64,000 nt of DNA from Malachius bipustulatus (GCA_910589415.1 OU342634.1:1178001-1242000), one strand, 5' to 3'; positions 42,550-54,755 are shown, numbered from the stretch's first letter. Numbers and translations are program-made. The notes: generated by a model from the sequence alone, not told the origin.

Positions 42550-44678
42550 CGGTAAGAGATATGAAGTCGGTTAAATTACAAAAAAGTTGCGCTGTTTTGA
42601 GACGAATATTTGGTTTTTTTTTTTTCTCAATATTCCCAGAATTTCCTGAAATATCCTGAAAAAACTTGAAACATGCAGTTTTATTATTTTAGCCATATTT
42701 TCTATATTATTGAAAAAAAAATATATTTTGTAGGTTTACATAAGCCGTAATGAGCTACTCATTTGACGTTTCAAAAATTTCCAAAGCCGACTAGATCTTG
42801 GGATTATCAAAGTCAACTTTTGTTTTTCTTATGGCCGCCATATTGTTTTTCATGCCATTCGCTATAGAAAAAATCAAGGAAACCAAAAATCCATCACATT
42901 GCGAATAAATTAGAAAAATTTTTATCTTCTTTATCAAAAATAAAAAAAATAAATTTTTTTACCGAATTTCAAAATGTGCATTTTTTTAAGGGTTGCCAAA
43001 GGTAATAATTTGTAAAAAAGTACACCCTATATTAACTTATGTTGTACCCATTGTAATTTAGAAGTCGTTTTAAATTTTCAACAATAGTACACCTACATGC
43101 ATGTCATGTACTTTACGATACAAGATACAACATGTCAAAGCAACGGTCCTTTTTAAATTTTAATATTTTGTCCTCATTTGGATTAATACAGTTAATAAAA
43201 GCGTCAGAATAAACAAGTTAGTTAAAACTATTAATTTATTAGAGAACATGAACATTTCTTATTCATAAATAAAATAAAAAAACAATAAAACACAAATAAC
43301 TACGCAAACTAATCAAAATTAATTGAAACAATAAAATGAAAACATTTTGAGCAATCTCTTCGATAATTTCAGATAATTTTTGTTAGTTTGCTTAGTTATT
43401 TGGGTTTTATTGTTTTTTTATTTTATTTATGAATAAGAAATGTTCACATGTTCTCTAATAAATTAATAGTTTTAACTAACTTGTTTATTCTGACGCCTTT
43501 ATTAAAGTGTATTAAGTAATCCAAATGAGGACAAAATATTAAAATTTAAAACGGACCGTTTTTTTGACATGTTGTATCTTGTATCGTAAAGTACATGACA
43601 TGCATGTGGGTACGAGTACTATTGTTGAAAATTTAAAACGACTTCTAAATTACAATGGGTACAACATAAGGTAATATAGGGTGTAATTTTTTACATATTA
43701 TTATCTATGGCAATACTTAAAAAATGTACTTTTTGACATTCGGTAAAAATTTTTTTTTTTTTTCGAAAAGAAGATTAAAATTTTTCAAATTTATTTGCAA
43801 TGTGATGGATTTTTGGTTTCCGTGACTCTTTCTATAGCGAATGGCATGAAAAACAATATGGCGGCCATAAGAAAAACAAAAGTTGACTTTGAAAATCCCA
43901 AGATCTTTGGAAATTTTTGAAACGTCAAATGAGTAGCTCGTTACGGTTTATGTAAACCTACAAAAAATAACAATTTTTTTTGAATAATAAAAATAAGAAA
44001 TGGCTAAAATAATAAAACTGCAAGTTTCAAGTTTTTTCAGGATATTTCAGGAAATTCTGGGAATATTCAGAAAACAAAAATTGTCAAATACTCGTCTCAA
44101 AACAGCGCAACTTTTTTGTAATTTAACCGACTTCGTATCTTTTACCACTTCATCCAGTTTTTTATCTAAATGGGACAGCCTGTGTCATTAAATTAAACAA
44201 CGACCGACTTTTCTGAAAGGTCGTATTGTAAAGTAGACGACATGTACTATTATTGAAAATTAAAAATGACTTCCAAAGTAAAAGACAACAAGTTAACATA
44301 TAGGGTGTATTTTTTTACATGCTATTCCCTATGGCAACACTTAAAAAAATGCACTGTATATATAGGTGTCATATGATTGAGACCAGATTGAAAGTTGCTA
44401 TGAACAATTAGTTACTGGCGCATTCAAAATAAGAAAAATTTTTAAAGAAAACTTAAAACAACTCTAATTCCCATTATGCAGGTTGTCCAGAAATAGCATG
44501 TACCATGTACCTAAAAAAGAATGATGCTACATCAAAATTAGACTTTTTTGCTATATGTATACTTATATGCCCAGATGTACCGTTCCATTTTTGAGATAGA
44601 GGGTGTCAAAAAAGATAATTTTGGCAGTTTTTTTTAAGATACCTCGGAAACAGTTTGAGATACAGTACTTGGTTTTTG

Positions 44679-45500
44679 TACAGGGTGATTCATTATAATG
44701 TCGCCCCCCTTTAACTTAGTTATTTCATGTGTCTCAAAAAAATTAAAAGTAGGGTTATGTAGGTGCTAAAAAAGACTTTTTTATACGTATAACAAAAATT
44801 TGAAAATAGATCAGTATACAGGGAAAACCAAAAATTTAATTTTTTTTTCAATGGAACATCCTATATATGAATTTATTTTTCGATTCCTCGTGAAATTCTA
44901 AGCATAACTTATATAACATACCGTATACCTAAATTCAATAGTTTCTGAAATATTCGCATTTGAAACTATTTAAAAAACCGTGTGTATGACTACCAAATTG
45001 AAAACCTCGATCATCTTAAAGATTTGATACGCATTGAAATTAATAATTTAAATGAAAATAACCCAGCATTCATAACAGATTCATTGGAGAAAATGCGAAC
45101 AACACCCTTATAAACCCTTATAAAATGTGTTGAAAAAAATGAAAGCCCAGTAGAGCATTTTATTGTTAGATTTCTTGATTTGCAACAGTTGCTTGAAAAA
45201 ATATTTGATGATGTTTCAAATGCGAATATTTCAGAAGCCATTGAATTTAGGTATACGGTATGTTATATAAGTTATGCTTAGAATTTTACGAGGAATCGAA
45301 AAATAAATTCATATATAGGGTGATCCATTGAAAAAAAAATTAAATTTTTGGTTTTCCCTGTATACTGATCTATTTTCAAATTTTTGTTACACGTATAGAA
45401 AAGTCTTTTTTAGCACCTACATAACCCTACTTTTATTTTTTTTGGGACACATGAAATAACAAAGTTAAAGGGGGGCGACATTATAATGAATCACCCTGTA
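44679..45500. mobile_element. Foldback MITE, ends TACAGGGTGATTCATT
   Basis: The left arm (TACAGGGTGATTCATTATAA then TGTCGCCCCCC) is mirrored at 45470-45500 (GGGGGGCGACATTATAATGA then ATCACCCTGTA). The arms pair for about 300 bp each, up to TTTCAAATGCGAATATTTCAG near 45215 and its complement near 44945. The flanks read TG-TA...TA-CA, so a single TA is shared at each end. No coding sequence. An internal minus frame (45011-45241) is arm-derived. Confidence 0.85.
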
Positions 45501-45613
45501 CATGTCATGGTTGATATAAGCTCCATTTATGATGCAAACAATTCTTATTTTTTCATGTGTCATTGGCGGAGATTTTAGGATTGAGCGTAATTTTTCTGCC
45601 CTTCACTTTCCTA

Positions 45614-46567
45614 TACAGGGTGTCCGGTAAGTACCTCCTAATCTCTCGGGAGCATACAGGGGAGTCTGTCATAAAAAAAAATTCCTAAAGTGTCCCCAAA
45701 CGGGGATATGGAGCCCTAAAAGAGTGCCCCGCAATTTACTTTTTTGGCTCTAACTTTTGAACCGACCTGTATAATTGGATGGAATTTAAACACTTTATAG
45801 AAGCCACAGAGAGCCATCAGGCCATATTAATGTCGATGTTTGACGTCGTCAGGGAAATCAGGAACGGACTTACCATCATACTCGTTGAGTCAAAATTTTG
45901 ACAGGTGTCACTTTACAGAGCTACAAACTATTTTTTTGAATAGTCTAATACTTCATCTTTAAAAAAGGTGCTCTTAATTTATTTCGGTAAAACTGACGGT
46001 TTTCGAGATAAATCGGTTTTTAGGTATGCGAAACACTCAAAAGTTACTAATGCTAAACACAAAAAGATAAAAATCAGGTTCTTGTTGATAAACCTACCTA
46101 CATAATGGATTGCTATTGACGGAACTTGATCAAAATTCGCATAAAAGTCGATTTATCTTGAGAACCGCTAGTTTTATCGAAATAAATTAAGAGTACCTTT
46201 TGTGAAGATGAATGACCAGCGTATTTAAAAAATAAGTTTTCAGCTCTGTAAAATGACACCTGTCAAAACTTTGACACAATGAATGTGGTGGTAAGTCCGT
46301 TCCTGACTTCCTTTAGGACGTCAAACATCCACTCTGGTATGGCTTAATGAGTCTTTATGGCCTCTATAAGAAAATTAAAATTTCATAAAATTATACAGGT
46401 TGGTTCAAAAGTTAGAGCCAAAAAAGTAAATCTTAGGGTACCATTTTGGGGCTCTGTATCTCCGTTTAGGGACACTTTAGGAATGTTTTTTTATGACAGA
46501 CTAGGTTAATTTTGACCTCCCCTGTATGCTCCCGAGAGATTAGGAGGTACTTACCGGACAGCCTGTA
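45614..46567. mobile_element. Foldback MITE, ends TACAGGGTGTCCGGTAAG
   Basis: The left end TACAGGGTGTCCGGTAAG then TACCTCCTAATC is mirrored at 46536-46567 (GATTAGGAGGTACTTACCGG then ACAGCCTGTA). The arms are about 430 bp and share blocks such as GGGGACACTTTAGGAAT in complement and GAACGGACTTACC. The loop is short, around 46060-46100. It abuts the next element directly: CTGTA|TACAGGG at 46567/46568. No coding capacity. Confidence 0.85.
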
Positions 46568-47567
46568 TACAGGGTGCACCATGTATCTTTCTATATTGCT
46601 ATCTCCTGAACGCTAAGAAATACAGGGTCGGTTAAATTAGAGAAAAGATGCGCAGTTTTGTGGTTATCTCAAATTCGTCAAAACATGCAAGATATCTGTG
46701 ACCGTTCCTGAAATATCCTGAAAAAACAGAAAAATCGAGATTTCTTATTTTCGTCATATCTTTTTTATTATTGGAAATTAATAAATATTTTTTGTAGGCT
46801 TACATAAGCCGCTAAGAGCTATCCATCTGATATTTCAAAAATTTTCAAGGCCTACTAGATCCAAGAGTTTTCACAGTCAACTTTCGTTTTTCTTATGGCC
46901 GCCCTATTATTGTTTTATGTCGTTCGATATGAAAAAAATAATGGAAACCAAAAATTAATAACTTCAAAAAATTTTTTTTTTTAATTCAATTCTTTTTTCA
47001 AAGAAAAATCTAAGAAAAATCGTAGAAACACGTCAACATTTGTAAAATACGCCGAAATAGTGCTTGCCTTATGGTTTTTTAATTTATCTATGAAATTCGG
47101 TCTAAAAATGTGTATTTTTTGTAAAGAAAAAAGAAGAATAAAAAAATTTTAAATTTCTTTTTTTGAAGTTTAACAATTTTTAGTTTTTATGATTTTTTTT
47201 ATATCGAACAACATAAAAAAAACAATATGGTGGCTATAAGAAAAACGAAAGTTGACTTTGAAAATTCTGGGATCTAGTCGGCTTTGAAAATTTTTGAAAT
47301 GTCAGATGGGTAGCTCTTGCCCACTTATGTAAGCCCACAAAAAATTATTCATTAATCTCCAATAATAAAAAATATATGGCAAAAATAAGAAATCTCGATT
47401 TTTCAAGTTTTTTCAGGATATTTCAGGAGCAGTCACAGATATCTTGTATGTCTCGACGGAATCGAGATGGCCACAAAATTGCGCTCCTTTGGACTTGTTT
47501 AACCGACCTTGTATCTGTTAGTGTTAGGAGATAGCAATATAGAGAAGGATACATGGTGCACCCTGTA
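46568..47567. mobile_element. 1000-bp foldback MITE, ends TACAGGGTGCACCATG
   Basis: The left end TACAGGGTGCACCATGTATC is mirrored by GGATACATGGTGCACCCTGT then A at 47567. The arms run about 450 bp each, with blocks AACCGACCTTGTATC, GGCCATAAG-like and GGTTTCCAT-like shared with 388-925, 50985-51400 and the 35439-44358 element. The right flank reads TG, not TA. No coding capacity. Confidence 0.85.
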
Positions 47568-47825
47568 TGCTTCGAAATATTCGAAGAGAGTTTTTCATCG
47601 TAAGTGGCCGTTTTCCTCGGAAAATGGTGAATTTAGAGCTGTTAACCAAGAGCACTTGTTTGGTGCAGAAAACATGAACGATTCTAAAGGACTTCTTAAC
47701 ATCGCATTTATTCTAGTGATGTAAAAATCGAGGTGTTGAAGCCTCCAAAGTAAACCCCATAATCTATGCCACTCAATTTTCTTACAACCCTTAATTTAGC
47801 GTGAAAACAAAAGGATTAATATGCA
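47568..47825. other. Spacer between foldback and LINE fragment
   Basis: A short frame at 47509-47724 overlaps the foldback end and has no recognised motif. Confidence 0.35.
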
Positions 47826-48849
47826 CAAGGTGTGTATAAGAACTGAACATTGTATCTCATACGATTTCCTTTACCGCCCATCCCAACCGTTAGTACTGAG
47901 ATCTCTCCTACGCGGGTTGTGAAATTCTTGGGCTTTTACATCGATCAAAACTTGAACTGGCTGACTCACACTGACCACTTGTGCCGACGCCTTGCTAGCT
48001 CCTGCTTCCTTCTGAAACAACTCCAACACACTGTGTCTCATGACGTTCTTCTCTCCGCATACTACGGACATTTTTACAGTCACATCTCCTATGGCCTGGC
48101 CGTATGGGGCGGATCACAGAGTTCTTTACGCAGAGTTTTTCTTCTGCAGAAGAGAGCTATCAGGATACTGGCAGGCTTGTCCATAGATCAGTCCTGTAGG
48201 GGTCACTTCAGGCGTCTCGGTCTCCTCACGTTGCCTGCTGTTTATGTCTTCTCTCTTCTCAAACTGATTTACAAACATCAAGCCAAACTTGATCGTTTCC
48301 GATTCACACACCATTATCAGACCAGGCTTAATCTTTTCAAACTACCAACTCACCATCTCACTTCCACCGAAAGGACATTCACGTACACGGCCATAAAATT
48401 CCTTAATCACTTCAGGATAGACCCCGCAACCTTTGGATTCTCTCAGTTCAAGGCACATCTCCGAAGTTATCTCACAGACCTGGAACCCTATTCTACCATG
48501 GATATTCTGTCTTCCTCCCCCCTTCCTCCACACCCTTATTGATTCATTAACCTAGCACCTTGTCACTAGGATATGTATAATTGTAAACGACAATGTAGTG
48601 TATACAATGACTAGCATTAGATTCTGGAAATTTTCCTTTATTTGTTCTTCTCAATTTTCAATTTTCTCTGATGCATTTGTGATTGTGATCAATGTGTTAT
48701 AATGCCAATCGCTTGCGTATGACCTTTTGATTACGCAGGCGAATTTATGTGTACTCTGCGGTTTGTTCTTTGTTTTGTGAATTATTATCATCGCTTGCAA
48801 CGCTATTGTACTAATCAATGATTGTTGAATTTAATGGTACAATAAAGAG

Positions 48850-48883
<34 letters not shown>
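47826..48883 (+). mobile_element. 5'-truncated CR1/Jockey-type LINE with (TTA)n tail
   Basis: It contains the C-terminal third of ORF2 (47850-48542), then about 300 bp of 3' UTR, AATAAAG at 48841 and a TTA tail (48852-48883). It is truncated at the 5' side inside RT, as is usual for dead-on-arrival copies. It sits between a foldback and an arm of an older foldback. Confidence 0.75.
47850..48542 (+). pseudogene. RT thumb and C-terminal domain of a CR1/Jockey-type LINE ORF2
   Basis: The 230-codon frame starts with VVKFLGFYIDQNLNW, the K-F-L-G-x-x-x-D motif after the palm. It continues YYGHFYSHISYGLAVWG, LLQKRAIRILAGL, SCRGHF and LGLLTLPAVYVFSLL. These are the usual landmarks of the C-terminal part of CR1/Jockey-type ORF2. 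The catalytic aspartates would lie upstream and are missing. The open frame ends naturally at a TGA (48540). An open frame of this length in a truncated copy suggests it is not very old. Confidence 0.8.
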
Positions 48884-49035
48884 TCCGAGAAATTGGCAAA
48901 AAACTGAAAAAAATTCAAAATTTACCATGTGTATCTTAAGAACGGTACGTCTGGGCATATACAATTTTAAATTTTTTTATGTAGAATTACCTCCTTTTCT
49001 ATATACTTACATGCTATTTACGGTACCCTTTATAC

Positions 49036-49516
49036 TTGGAATATGTATCATCATTGCTTCGATACTTTGATATTTTTAATAACTGAGTTTTCTCAACAAT
49101 TAGCTTTTTTATCGGTAAATGGTTCTTAGTTGTAGTTGATTGTACTTAAATGACAGATTTTATTATTGATGGAGTAAGACAGCAGCGATTTCAGGGTTTG
49201 TTTGTAAACATGTTAATTGATTTTTCCATCAATCGACACGACCAAACAAATAGCGCACATCGATTACCAATCATTGACATAAGCGTCTTCCGTGATTGAA
49301 AGCTCTCTGCGGAACACCATATTTGATACTTTCAGGAAATGCCCATCATAAAAGCAGCAATAGTTTTATGTGTGCCGTCTATGTGAGAGCTCTGTCTGAG
49401 AAACACGACAATTAAAAGAGACAATATGTACAGAAATGGGTGCGTGCGTCAACTTGCAGAACAGAGACATAGAAAATGCTAAAATTATTCTCAATTTTAT
49501 TTTTTTTATACTAGCT
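49036..49516. other. Gene-free DNA
   Basis: Nothing recognised. Confidence 0.4.
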
Positions 49517-50429
49517 ATATGAGGATTTCAAGCTCATTCAAATCGGTTTCTGTGGATCAGAATTGGATTATTTTTTAAAAAATTTGCAAATTCAAGTACC
49601 TACAGGATCACAATGACCATAATTTAAAATTATTTTGAACTACACAGATGTCCCATATGAGAGTTACATAAACTATTGTAAAGTTATGTTTTTTTTAATG
49701 TTAAAATATTTTTTTTATTTTAATTTTTTTTTAAATTATTATTAACGTGTCTCGACAGCTTAGGGTCATTGACACGTGCACTTTATTATACTGGATGAAC
49801 ATCTTATATTTAATGTTTGAAAATTAAATTTGAAAAATTATAATTAAAAAGATTAAAATTTCCAATTTTAAAATGTCTTATGTTCTTGAATTTTTAGATT
49901 GCACGAGAAGAAGAAAAAGGATTGGTCTTAACACTTAGTGTTTAAATTGAGAAGTTTGGGAGTTATAAACAAATGAAAATCGCAATTTTTGAAGTTCGCG
50001 GCCCTGTAAAACGAAAACTGCTAAGGATAGAGAAAACTGATTACATGTCCCTATTTTAATTTTTCGGAAAAATTTTGAGATTTCTCAACGCGAGCTAAAT
50101 AAAAAAAAGTATAATGCAAATGTTACTGTATCATGTAATAGAACATAAAAAGTTCAAATACGGACTTGCAAGCCGTTTTTCTCTATCAACCAATCTTATT
50201 TTTTAGTCTCGGACAATCGAAAAATGCAATAACATAAGAGCTTTCCATTTAAAAACCCTTAACTTTGATATGCCACTTCATATGAGACCCTCTGTATAGA
50301 CCAAAACAATTTTAAATTATGGCATTGTAATCATATTATGTACCTACTTGAATTTGCATTTTTTTTTTGTTTTAAAAAATTAATCGTCTGGCTCACAGAG
50401 ACCGACTCAAATGAGCTTGGACACCTGTA
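49517..50429. mobile_element. Diverged foldback related to 62810-63688
   Basis: The left arm (CAAGCTCATTCAAATCGGT, GGATCACAATGACCATAATT, ACACAGATGTCCCATATGAG) and right arm (CTCATATGAGACC-like block, AATTTTAAATTATGGCATTG, GACCGACTCAAATGAGCTTG then GACACCTGTA ending at 50429) follow the same order as the copy at 62810-63688. The left terminal ACAGGTGTCC is degraded. It is an older member of the family, with no coding sequence. Confidence 0.75.
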
Positions 50430-50984
50430 TGTAATCACAAAAGTATGTAATAATTTTAAATTGCACATAGGACTAAGAGTTTGAATTTGATGTTTGAAAA
50501 TCATAACTGAGAAGTTATGAAATCTGTCAGATAGCAGATTAATTTCATCAAGAGTGTAGCGATCATGTAGACAGACGAAGTCTAGACTAATTTCGATTTC
50601 TATTCCGTTAAAAACTTCAGTCTAGGCTGATAACCTGCCATCCACATCAGTGAAATTACCTTAAGTTTCACGTTTAATCTCATCTTTACTGCGAGGTAAC
50701 TCAACATGCATAGTGAATAATAATAATTATTCTAGGTCTGGATATTGATTCGATACTCTAAGGTCAACTTAAGTCGAAGGATGTCCACTGCCTTAGCTTT
50801 TACTACTGAATAGATTTCGTGTTCCGTGTAACATCAAGCTTCAAGGTCAGCAATTTTCGTAATTATTTATGTCAAGGTGAAAAGTAGTTGTAAGGAATTT
50901 TTATTTGACCATATACGCATTGTATATCCAGGGATACCAAAATCTATCTCCCAATATAGGCTACTTTTTTATTTTGCGAGATAC
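50430..50984. other. Gene-free DNA
   Basis: No gene or element ends recognised. Confidence 0.4.
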
Positions 50985-51400
50985 AGAGTCGGTGAAATGT
51001 GCAAAGTTGGGAAGAATTTTATGCTGGGCATCTATGCTCCCTACGGTTCCTTATGTATAATTATTATATTGTAGGTATGTAAGGGAAAATTGTCAATAAA
51101 TATTATTATTAATAATACTTATTTACATATAAATCGTCATGGACTCTCTCTCCATTTGACATTCTTTCAAAAACTTTCAAACCCGACTAGATCCTAGAGT
51201 TTTTATAGTCCAATTTTGTTTATTTTTATGAGCCCTATATTTTTTATGAAATTCGGTATTGAAAAAACTCGTTTCAAAAAATCTATCATTTAAAAAAAAT
51301 CAAACTTCATAATTTTTTTTCTAAAAAAAGGAAAATGTTTTTACTAGAATGACGTCATGACTAGACTTGCCTTATGGTTTAACGGTAATAAGGCCGGAGA
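50985..51400. repeat. Half foldback related to 46568-47567
   Basis: ATACAGAGTCGGTGAAAT at about 50990 resembles the ATACAGGGTCGGTTAAAT of the complete element. Further on, about 51160-51260 (ACTAGATCCTAGAGTTTT, TATTTTTATGAGCC) follows its left arm. The right arm is missing. Confidence 0.5.
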
Positions 51401-53174
51401 CCGGCGTGTCATTCTATATGTAGCAACTTGCAAGCGTTTGGCCGCCCGAGCCGATTTGTCCTTTTTTATTACAGTCCACGATTTTAGTAGTGCACATCAT
51501 TGATGTGCTTGCAGTGGCGGATTTCCGATTAGACTAGGTAGGCTATAGCCTGCGGCGGCAAATTTTTATGGGCGGAAAATTTTCGAAAACGAAAAATATT
51601 TTCGAGTCCTAGGAAATTGCGTGACCTTGGGCATTGAAAAAAAATTGCCTGGGGCGCTTTATCGAGATGGGAAAACCGTTTTGAACCCTTTCGAAATCCC
51701 GCTTCGCCTTTGAATTCATATTCTTTTTGAAGCCTACAAGAACACGACCTGATTTACCCACAGGCAAATTAGGATATTCTCAGGATATTTCCGATGTTTT
51801 GCGAAGCTAAGATGAAACACCCCTAAGGTCAGGCAATTAGCACCAACCGGGTGTACCCACCAACGTCTTTTTTTACGTTTTTTTGGCCAACAAACTTAAT
51901 AACGTTAATTGGTGAACTGCGATACACCCAACTTGTACGGGATCCATATCAAAATATGAGCCGTTTTGTCGCTAGTCTAGAATGGGTCGCGTTTACGCTC
52001 GTATAGAATGGGCAAAATTTTCAAGCGACTAAGCGACTAAACGGTCGCGTTTTTGTGGTTCGTATAGAATGGGCCTTTTAATGTTTTTTTTCTCATAACG
52101 TCTTTCAGTTAAAATATTTTCTTATTTTTTTCGAAAATTGACTTTTCTAATACCATTTTTCATTTAGGCGTTTTTTTCAAGATTTTCAATTTTGAAATAA
52201 GTTTTTTATTAATACCTCCTTTTATTTCAAAAAAATCAGTTAAATTTTTTGCACCAATAACTTCCTCATGACGATACACTTTTTGCTAGATTTTGTTCAT
52301 AGAGAATCGAAGCGGGAGCGAGCTGGAGAACACGTTGACCCCCTAACTTTTATCTGCCTACGCTTCTGATTCGAAGGTATGGAATTTTTTAGATCAAGCA
52401 TTTATGTCCGTTATTTTTTTCACTCTTGTAAAATTTTAATACAGGGCTTGTTTAAGAAAGGATTTTTTTATTATTTATTTTATTATAATTTTTTAAGTTC
52501 AAAACATTTGAGCAATTCAAAATGCATTTAAACATTCAAAAAAGCATTTGAATGTTGAAATGAAAAGTAATTTTATTATTTTTATTCATTGATTTATTTA
52601 TTCACTTATCTTCCTTTGCGCCAATAACAAACACATTGTATAGGAATAGTCAAACTATTAGATACAAAATTAAGGTATTGTTATGGTATTCCGCTTTCTT
52701 CTCTTATCTTAATTTATTATTATTAATTTTATTTTTATAAATTCTATACCATAAACAAATTTTTATTCTTATTGTTATTTATGAGGGCACTCTCTTTCCC
52801 AGTTGGGTTCAGTTGCAAAAATTTAGGTTTTAATTTAATTTGAATCCAAATTTGAAATTTTATAAAATAAATCGTTTAATTTATGACTTTTAACTTTACA
52901 AAAATTTCATATAGTTGATTTTCAAAGCGGGCCATAGGGGATTAGCATTGCGAAAGTGGTTTTTGAGAATTCCTGCTCGCCGTTTAAACTGACAGAAATG
53001 GTTTTGGTATCAAAATGAAAGTAAAATTATTGCGCATAACGCTTGACATCAGAAATTATTTGAATTTCACGTTGTTTTCTAAAATTCTTCAGTAAAAATT
53101 CAAGTAATTGTTAATGTTTAATCACAAAATAGCATGCCTTGCCTAAACAATAATGACGTTTCTACGTTTCGACA
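51401..53174. other. Gene-free AT-rich DNA; possible hAT-type end near 51512
   Basis: CAGTGGCGGATTTCCG at 51512 looks like the left end of a hAT-type element, but no matching right end was found. A phrase ATAGAATGGGC with short variants is repeated near 51980, 52005 and 52063. No coding sequence is supported. Confidence 0.4.
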
Positions 53175-53360
53175 ATCCAATAATAAAACTTTATAAGTCA
53201 GTAGGTAATAATAAATTCTGGTTCTATTTAACCCTCCTGTAACTGGCTACACTGTAGTAGGTTTTCACCATAAAGACTCTTTCTTGGTTTGTATAACCCA
53301 TTTTTAAATAGAACCAGACTTTATTATTACCTACTGACTTATAAAGTTTTATTATTGGAT
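53175..53360. mobile_element. 186-bp hairpin MITE
   Basis: The arms at 53175-53232 and 53304-53360 are complementary over nearly 57 bp (ATCCAATAATAAAACTTTAT, AGTCAGTAGGTAATAATAAA, TCTGGTTCTATTTA) with about two mismatches. The loop is about 70 bp. No target duplication stands out. Confidence 0.8.
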
Positions 53361-53619
53361 AAAATTATTGCCGGACGTATTATAGTCTAGTGTATTTGGT
53401 TTAAACCTTTAATGATTATAATAATTGATAATTCTGTTTTGCGCAGCTAATTCTTAATTACCACTAATAAAATATATACAAAAAAAAAAAAACGATTTTC
53501 CTTTTCAGTACTAGTGATAATTCTTAGCTTTCTTTGTAATTAACAAACATTTTTTATATAGTGTACATTTTTGTGTATCTTTTAAATACCTAATACACAC
53601 ATTATAGTGATTAATATTA

Positions 53620-54275
53620 TACAGTATGTCCCCGGATCGACTTTAAAAGAGGAAAAACTTTTTTGTTTTTGATTTCTCAGAAAATTTCACTCCTGATAAT
53701 CTGGCCTGCTTGATTTCAAATTCCCAAAACAAAAGTTACTTTTTAGGTAACTGGAATTTTTCTTTAATAATTGGAATTTTTTTCATATTATGTAATTTAA
53801 TTTTTCTGGAGAAATTCAAATAATCGTAACATATGAAATGAAATTCTCAAAAAGGACAACTATTAATTTTCGATTCGAATAATGCTCCTCCTTTTCCTGC
53901 ACAGATTTCAATGCGAGTTTTCCCACTTCCGTAACATTGAATTTGATAAATTCTTTGTTGTAAAGTCAACATTATAGCATACAGTAGATTAATTTGCAGT
54001 TCAAGTGATTTGTTAGATTTGACAACTGCTGTCAGTGTTGTTTTTCAATGAAATCATCTTACCAAGCTTACGTCTAAAAATTACGAAAAAAAATTTAAGT
54101 CCAATTATTGAAGAAAAATTATATTATCTCAAGAACCGTTCGAGTTACCTATAAAGTAACTTTTGTTTTGAGGATTTGAAATTAAGCAGGCCAGATCATC
54201 AAGAGTGAAATTTTCTGAGAAATCAAAAACAATAAAGTTTTTCCTCTTTTAAAGTCGATCCGGGGACATACTGTA
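53620..54275. mobile_element. Foldback MITE, ends TACAGTATGTCCCCGGATCG
   Basis: The left end TACAGTATGTCCCCGGATCG is mirrored by CGATCCGGGGACATACTGTA at 54256-54275. The arms also share AGTTACTTTT/AAAAGTAACT-type and TGAAATTTTCTGAGAAATC blocks, about 160 bp each. TA is present at both ends. No coding sequence. Confidence 0.85.
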
Positions 54276-54340
54276 GATACCTAATATGTGAAATACGAAA
54301 TATTTATAAAAAAAATTCAATATAATAACAGGTAATTTTT

Positions 54341-54755
54341 TATGCAATCCTGGAATCCACACACCAACTGTCTATTGAAAAACAACTTTAATGCGAAAAA
54401 TTCAGGTCTTTTGGTCGGGCCACAGGTATAATCTCCCTTTACTACGTTTCGTTGTCATCAGACCAAGCGGGGAGAGATCGCGTGGAGGCAGGGCGGAGTG
54501 ACACGATGCGTGCCGCGCCAGCGGGACGCACGTGGGCTGCGTTAACGGCCCACCAATGGCCGCTAGCGGTCATTTTTTATTACTTTTATGCAATCCTGGA
54601 ATCCACACGTCAACTGTCTATTGAAAAACAACTTTGATGCGAAAAGTTCAGGTCTTTTGGTCAGGCCAGGTATAATCTCCCTTTATTACGTTTCGTTGTC
54701 ATCAGACCAAGTGGGGAGAGATCGCGTGAAGGCAGGGCGGAGCGACACGATGGTA
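54341..54755 (+). repeat. Two direct copies of a 170-bp unit, period 246 bp
   Basis: The unit TATGCAATCCTGGAATCCAC ... GGAGAGATCGCGTG ... GACACGATG occurs at 54341-54507 and 54587-54752 with about 6 percent difference by eye. The 80 bp between (54508-54586) is GC-rich and not repeated within the window. It lies directly upstream of the TCAGG tract and LINE copy D. Confidence 0.8.

Larger units (their letters stand above)
35439..44358. mobile_element. Large foldback element (about 2.0 kb) split by a BEL insertion in its left arm
   Basis: The left end TACAGTGCATTTTTTTAAG at 35439 is mirrored by CTTAAAAAAATGCACTGTA ending at 44358, with TA outside both ends. The left arm runs 35439-35655, is interrupted by the BEL element, and resumes at 42555 up to about 43325. 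The right arm is about 43375-44358. The arms pair over about 1 kb, including GGCCGCCATATTG/CAATATGGCGGCC and the terminal stretch. The loop is only about 50 bp. No protein is encoded. The internal arm sequence is related to the 46568-47567 element. TA target and CAGTG ends suggest a Tc1/mariner-type foldback (inference). Confidence 0.85.
44477..49035. repeat. Old foldback whose arms now enclose three younger foldbacks and a LINE end
   Basis: The left arm at about 44477-44672 (GAAATAGCATGTACC, ATATGCCCAGATGTACCGTTC, CTCGGAAA) pairs imperfectly with the right arm at about 48884-49035 (TTTCCGAG, GAACGGTACGTCTGGGCATAT, TACATGCTATTTACGGTACC). Between the arms lie the elements at 44679-45500, 45614-46567 and 46568-47567 and the LINE fragment 47826-48883. 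Arm identity is only moderate, so this is the oldest layer. The termini are not sharp. Confidence 0.5.

Noticed and set aside
43375..44358. CRISPR-like or satellite array in the AT-rich palindromes
   Set aside because: Repeats are inverted arms, not regularly spaced direct repeats.
48126..48314. Minus-strand frames within the LINE fragment at 47850-48542
   Set aside because: They are shadows of the real plus-strand RT frame.
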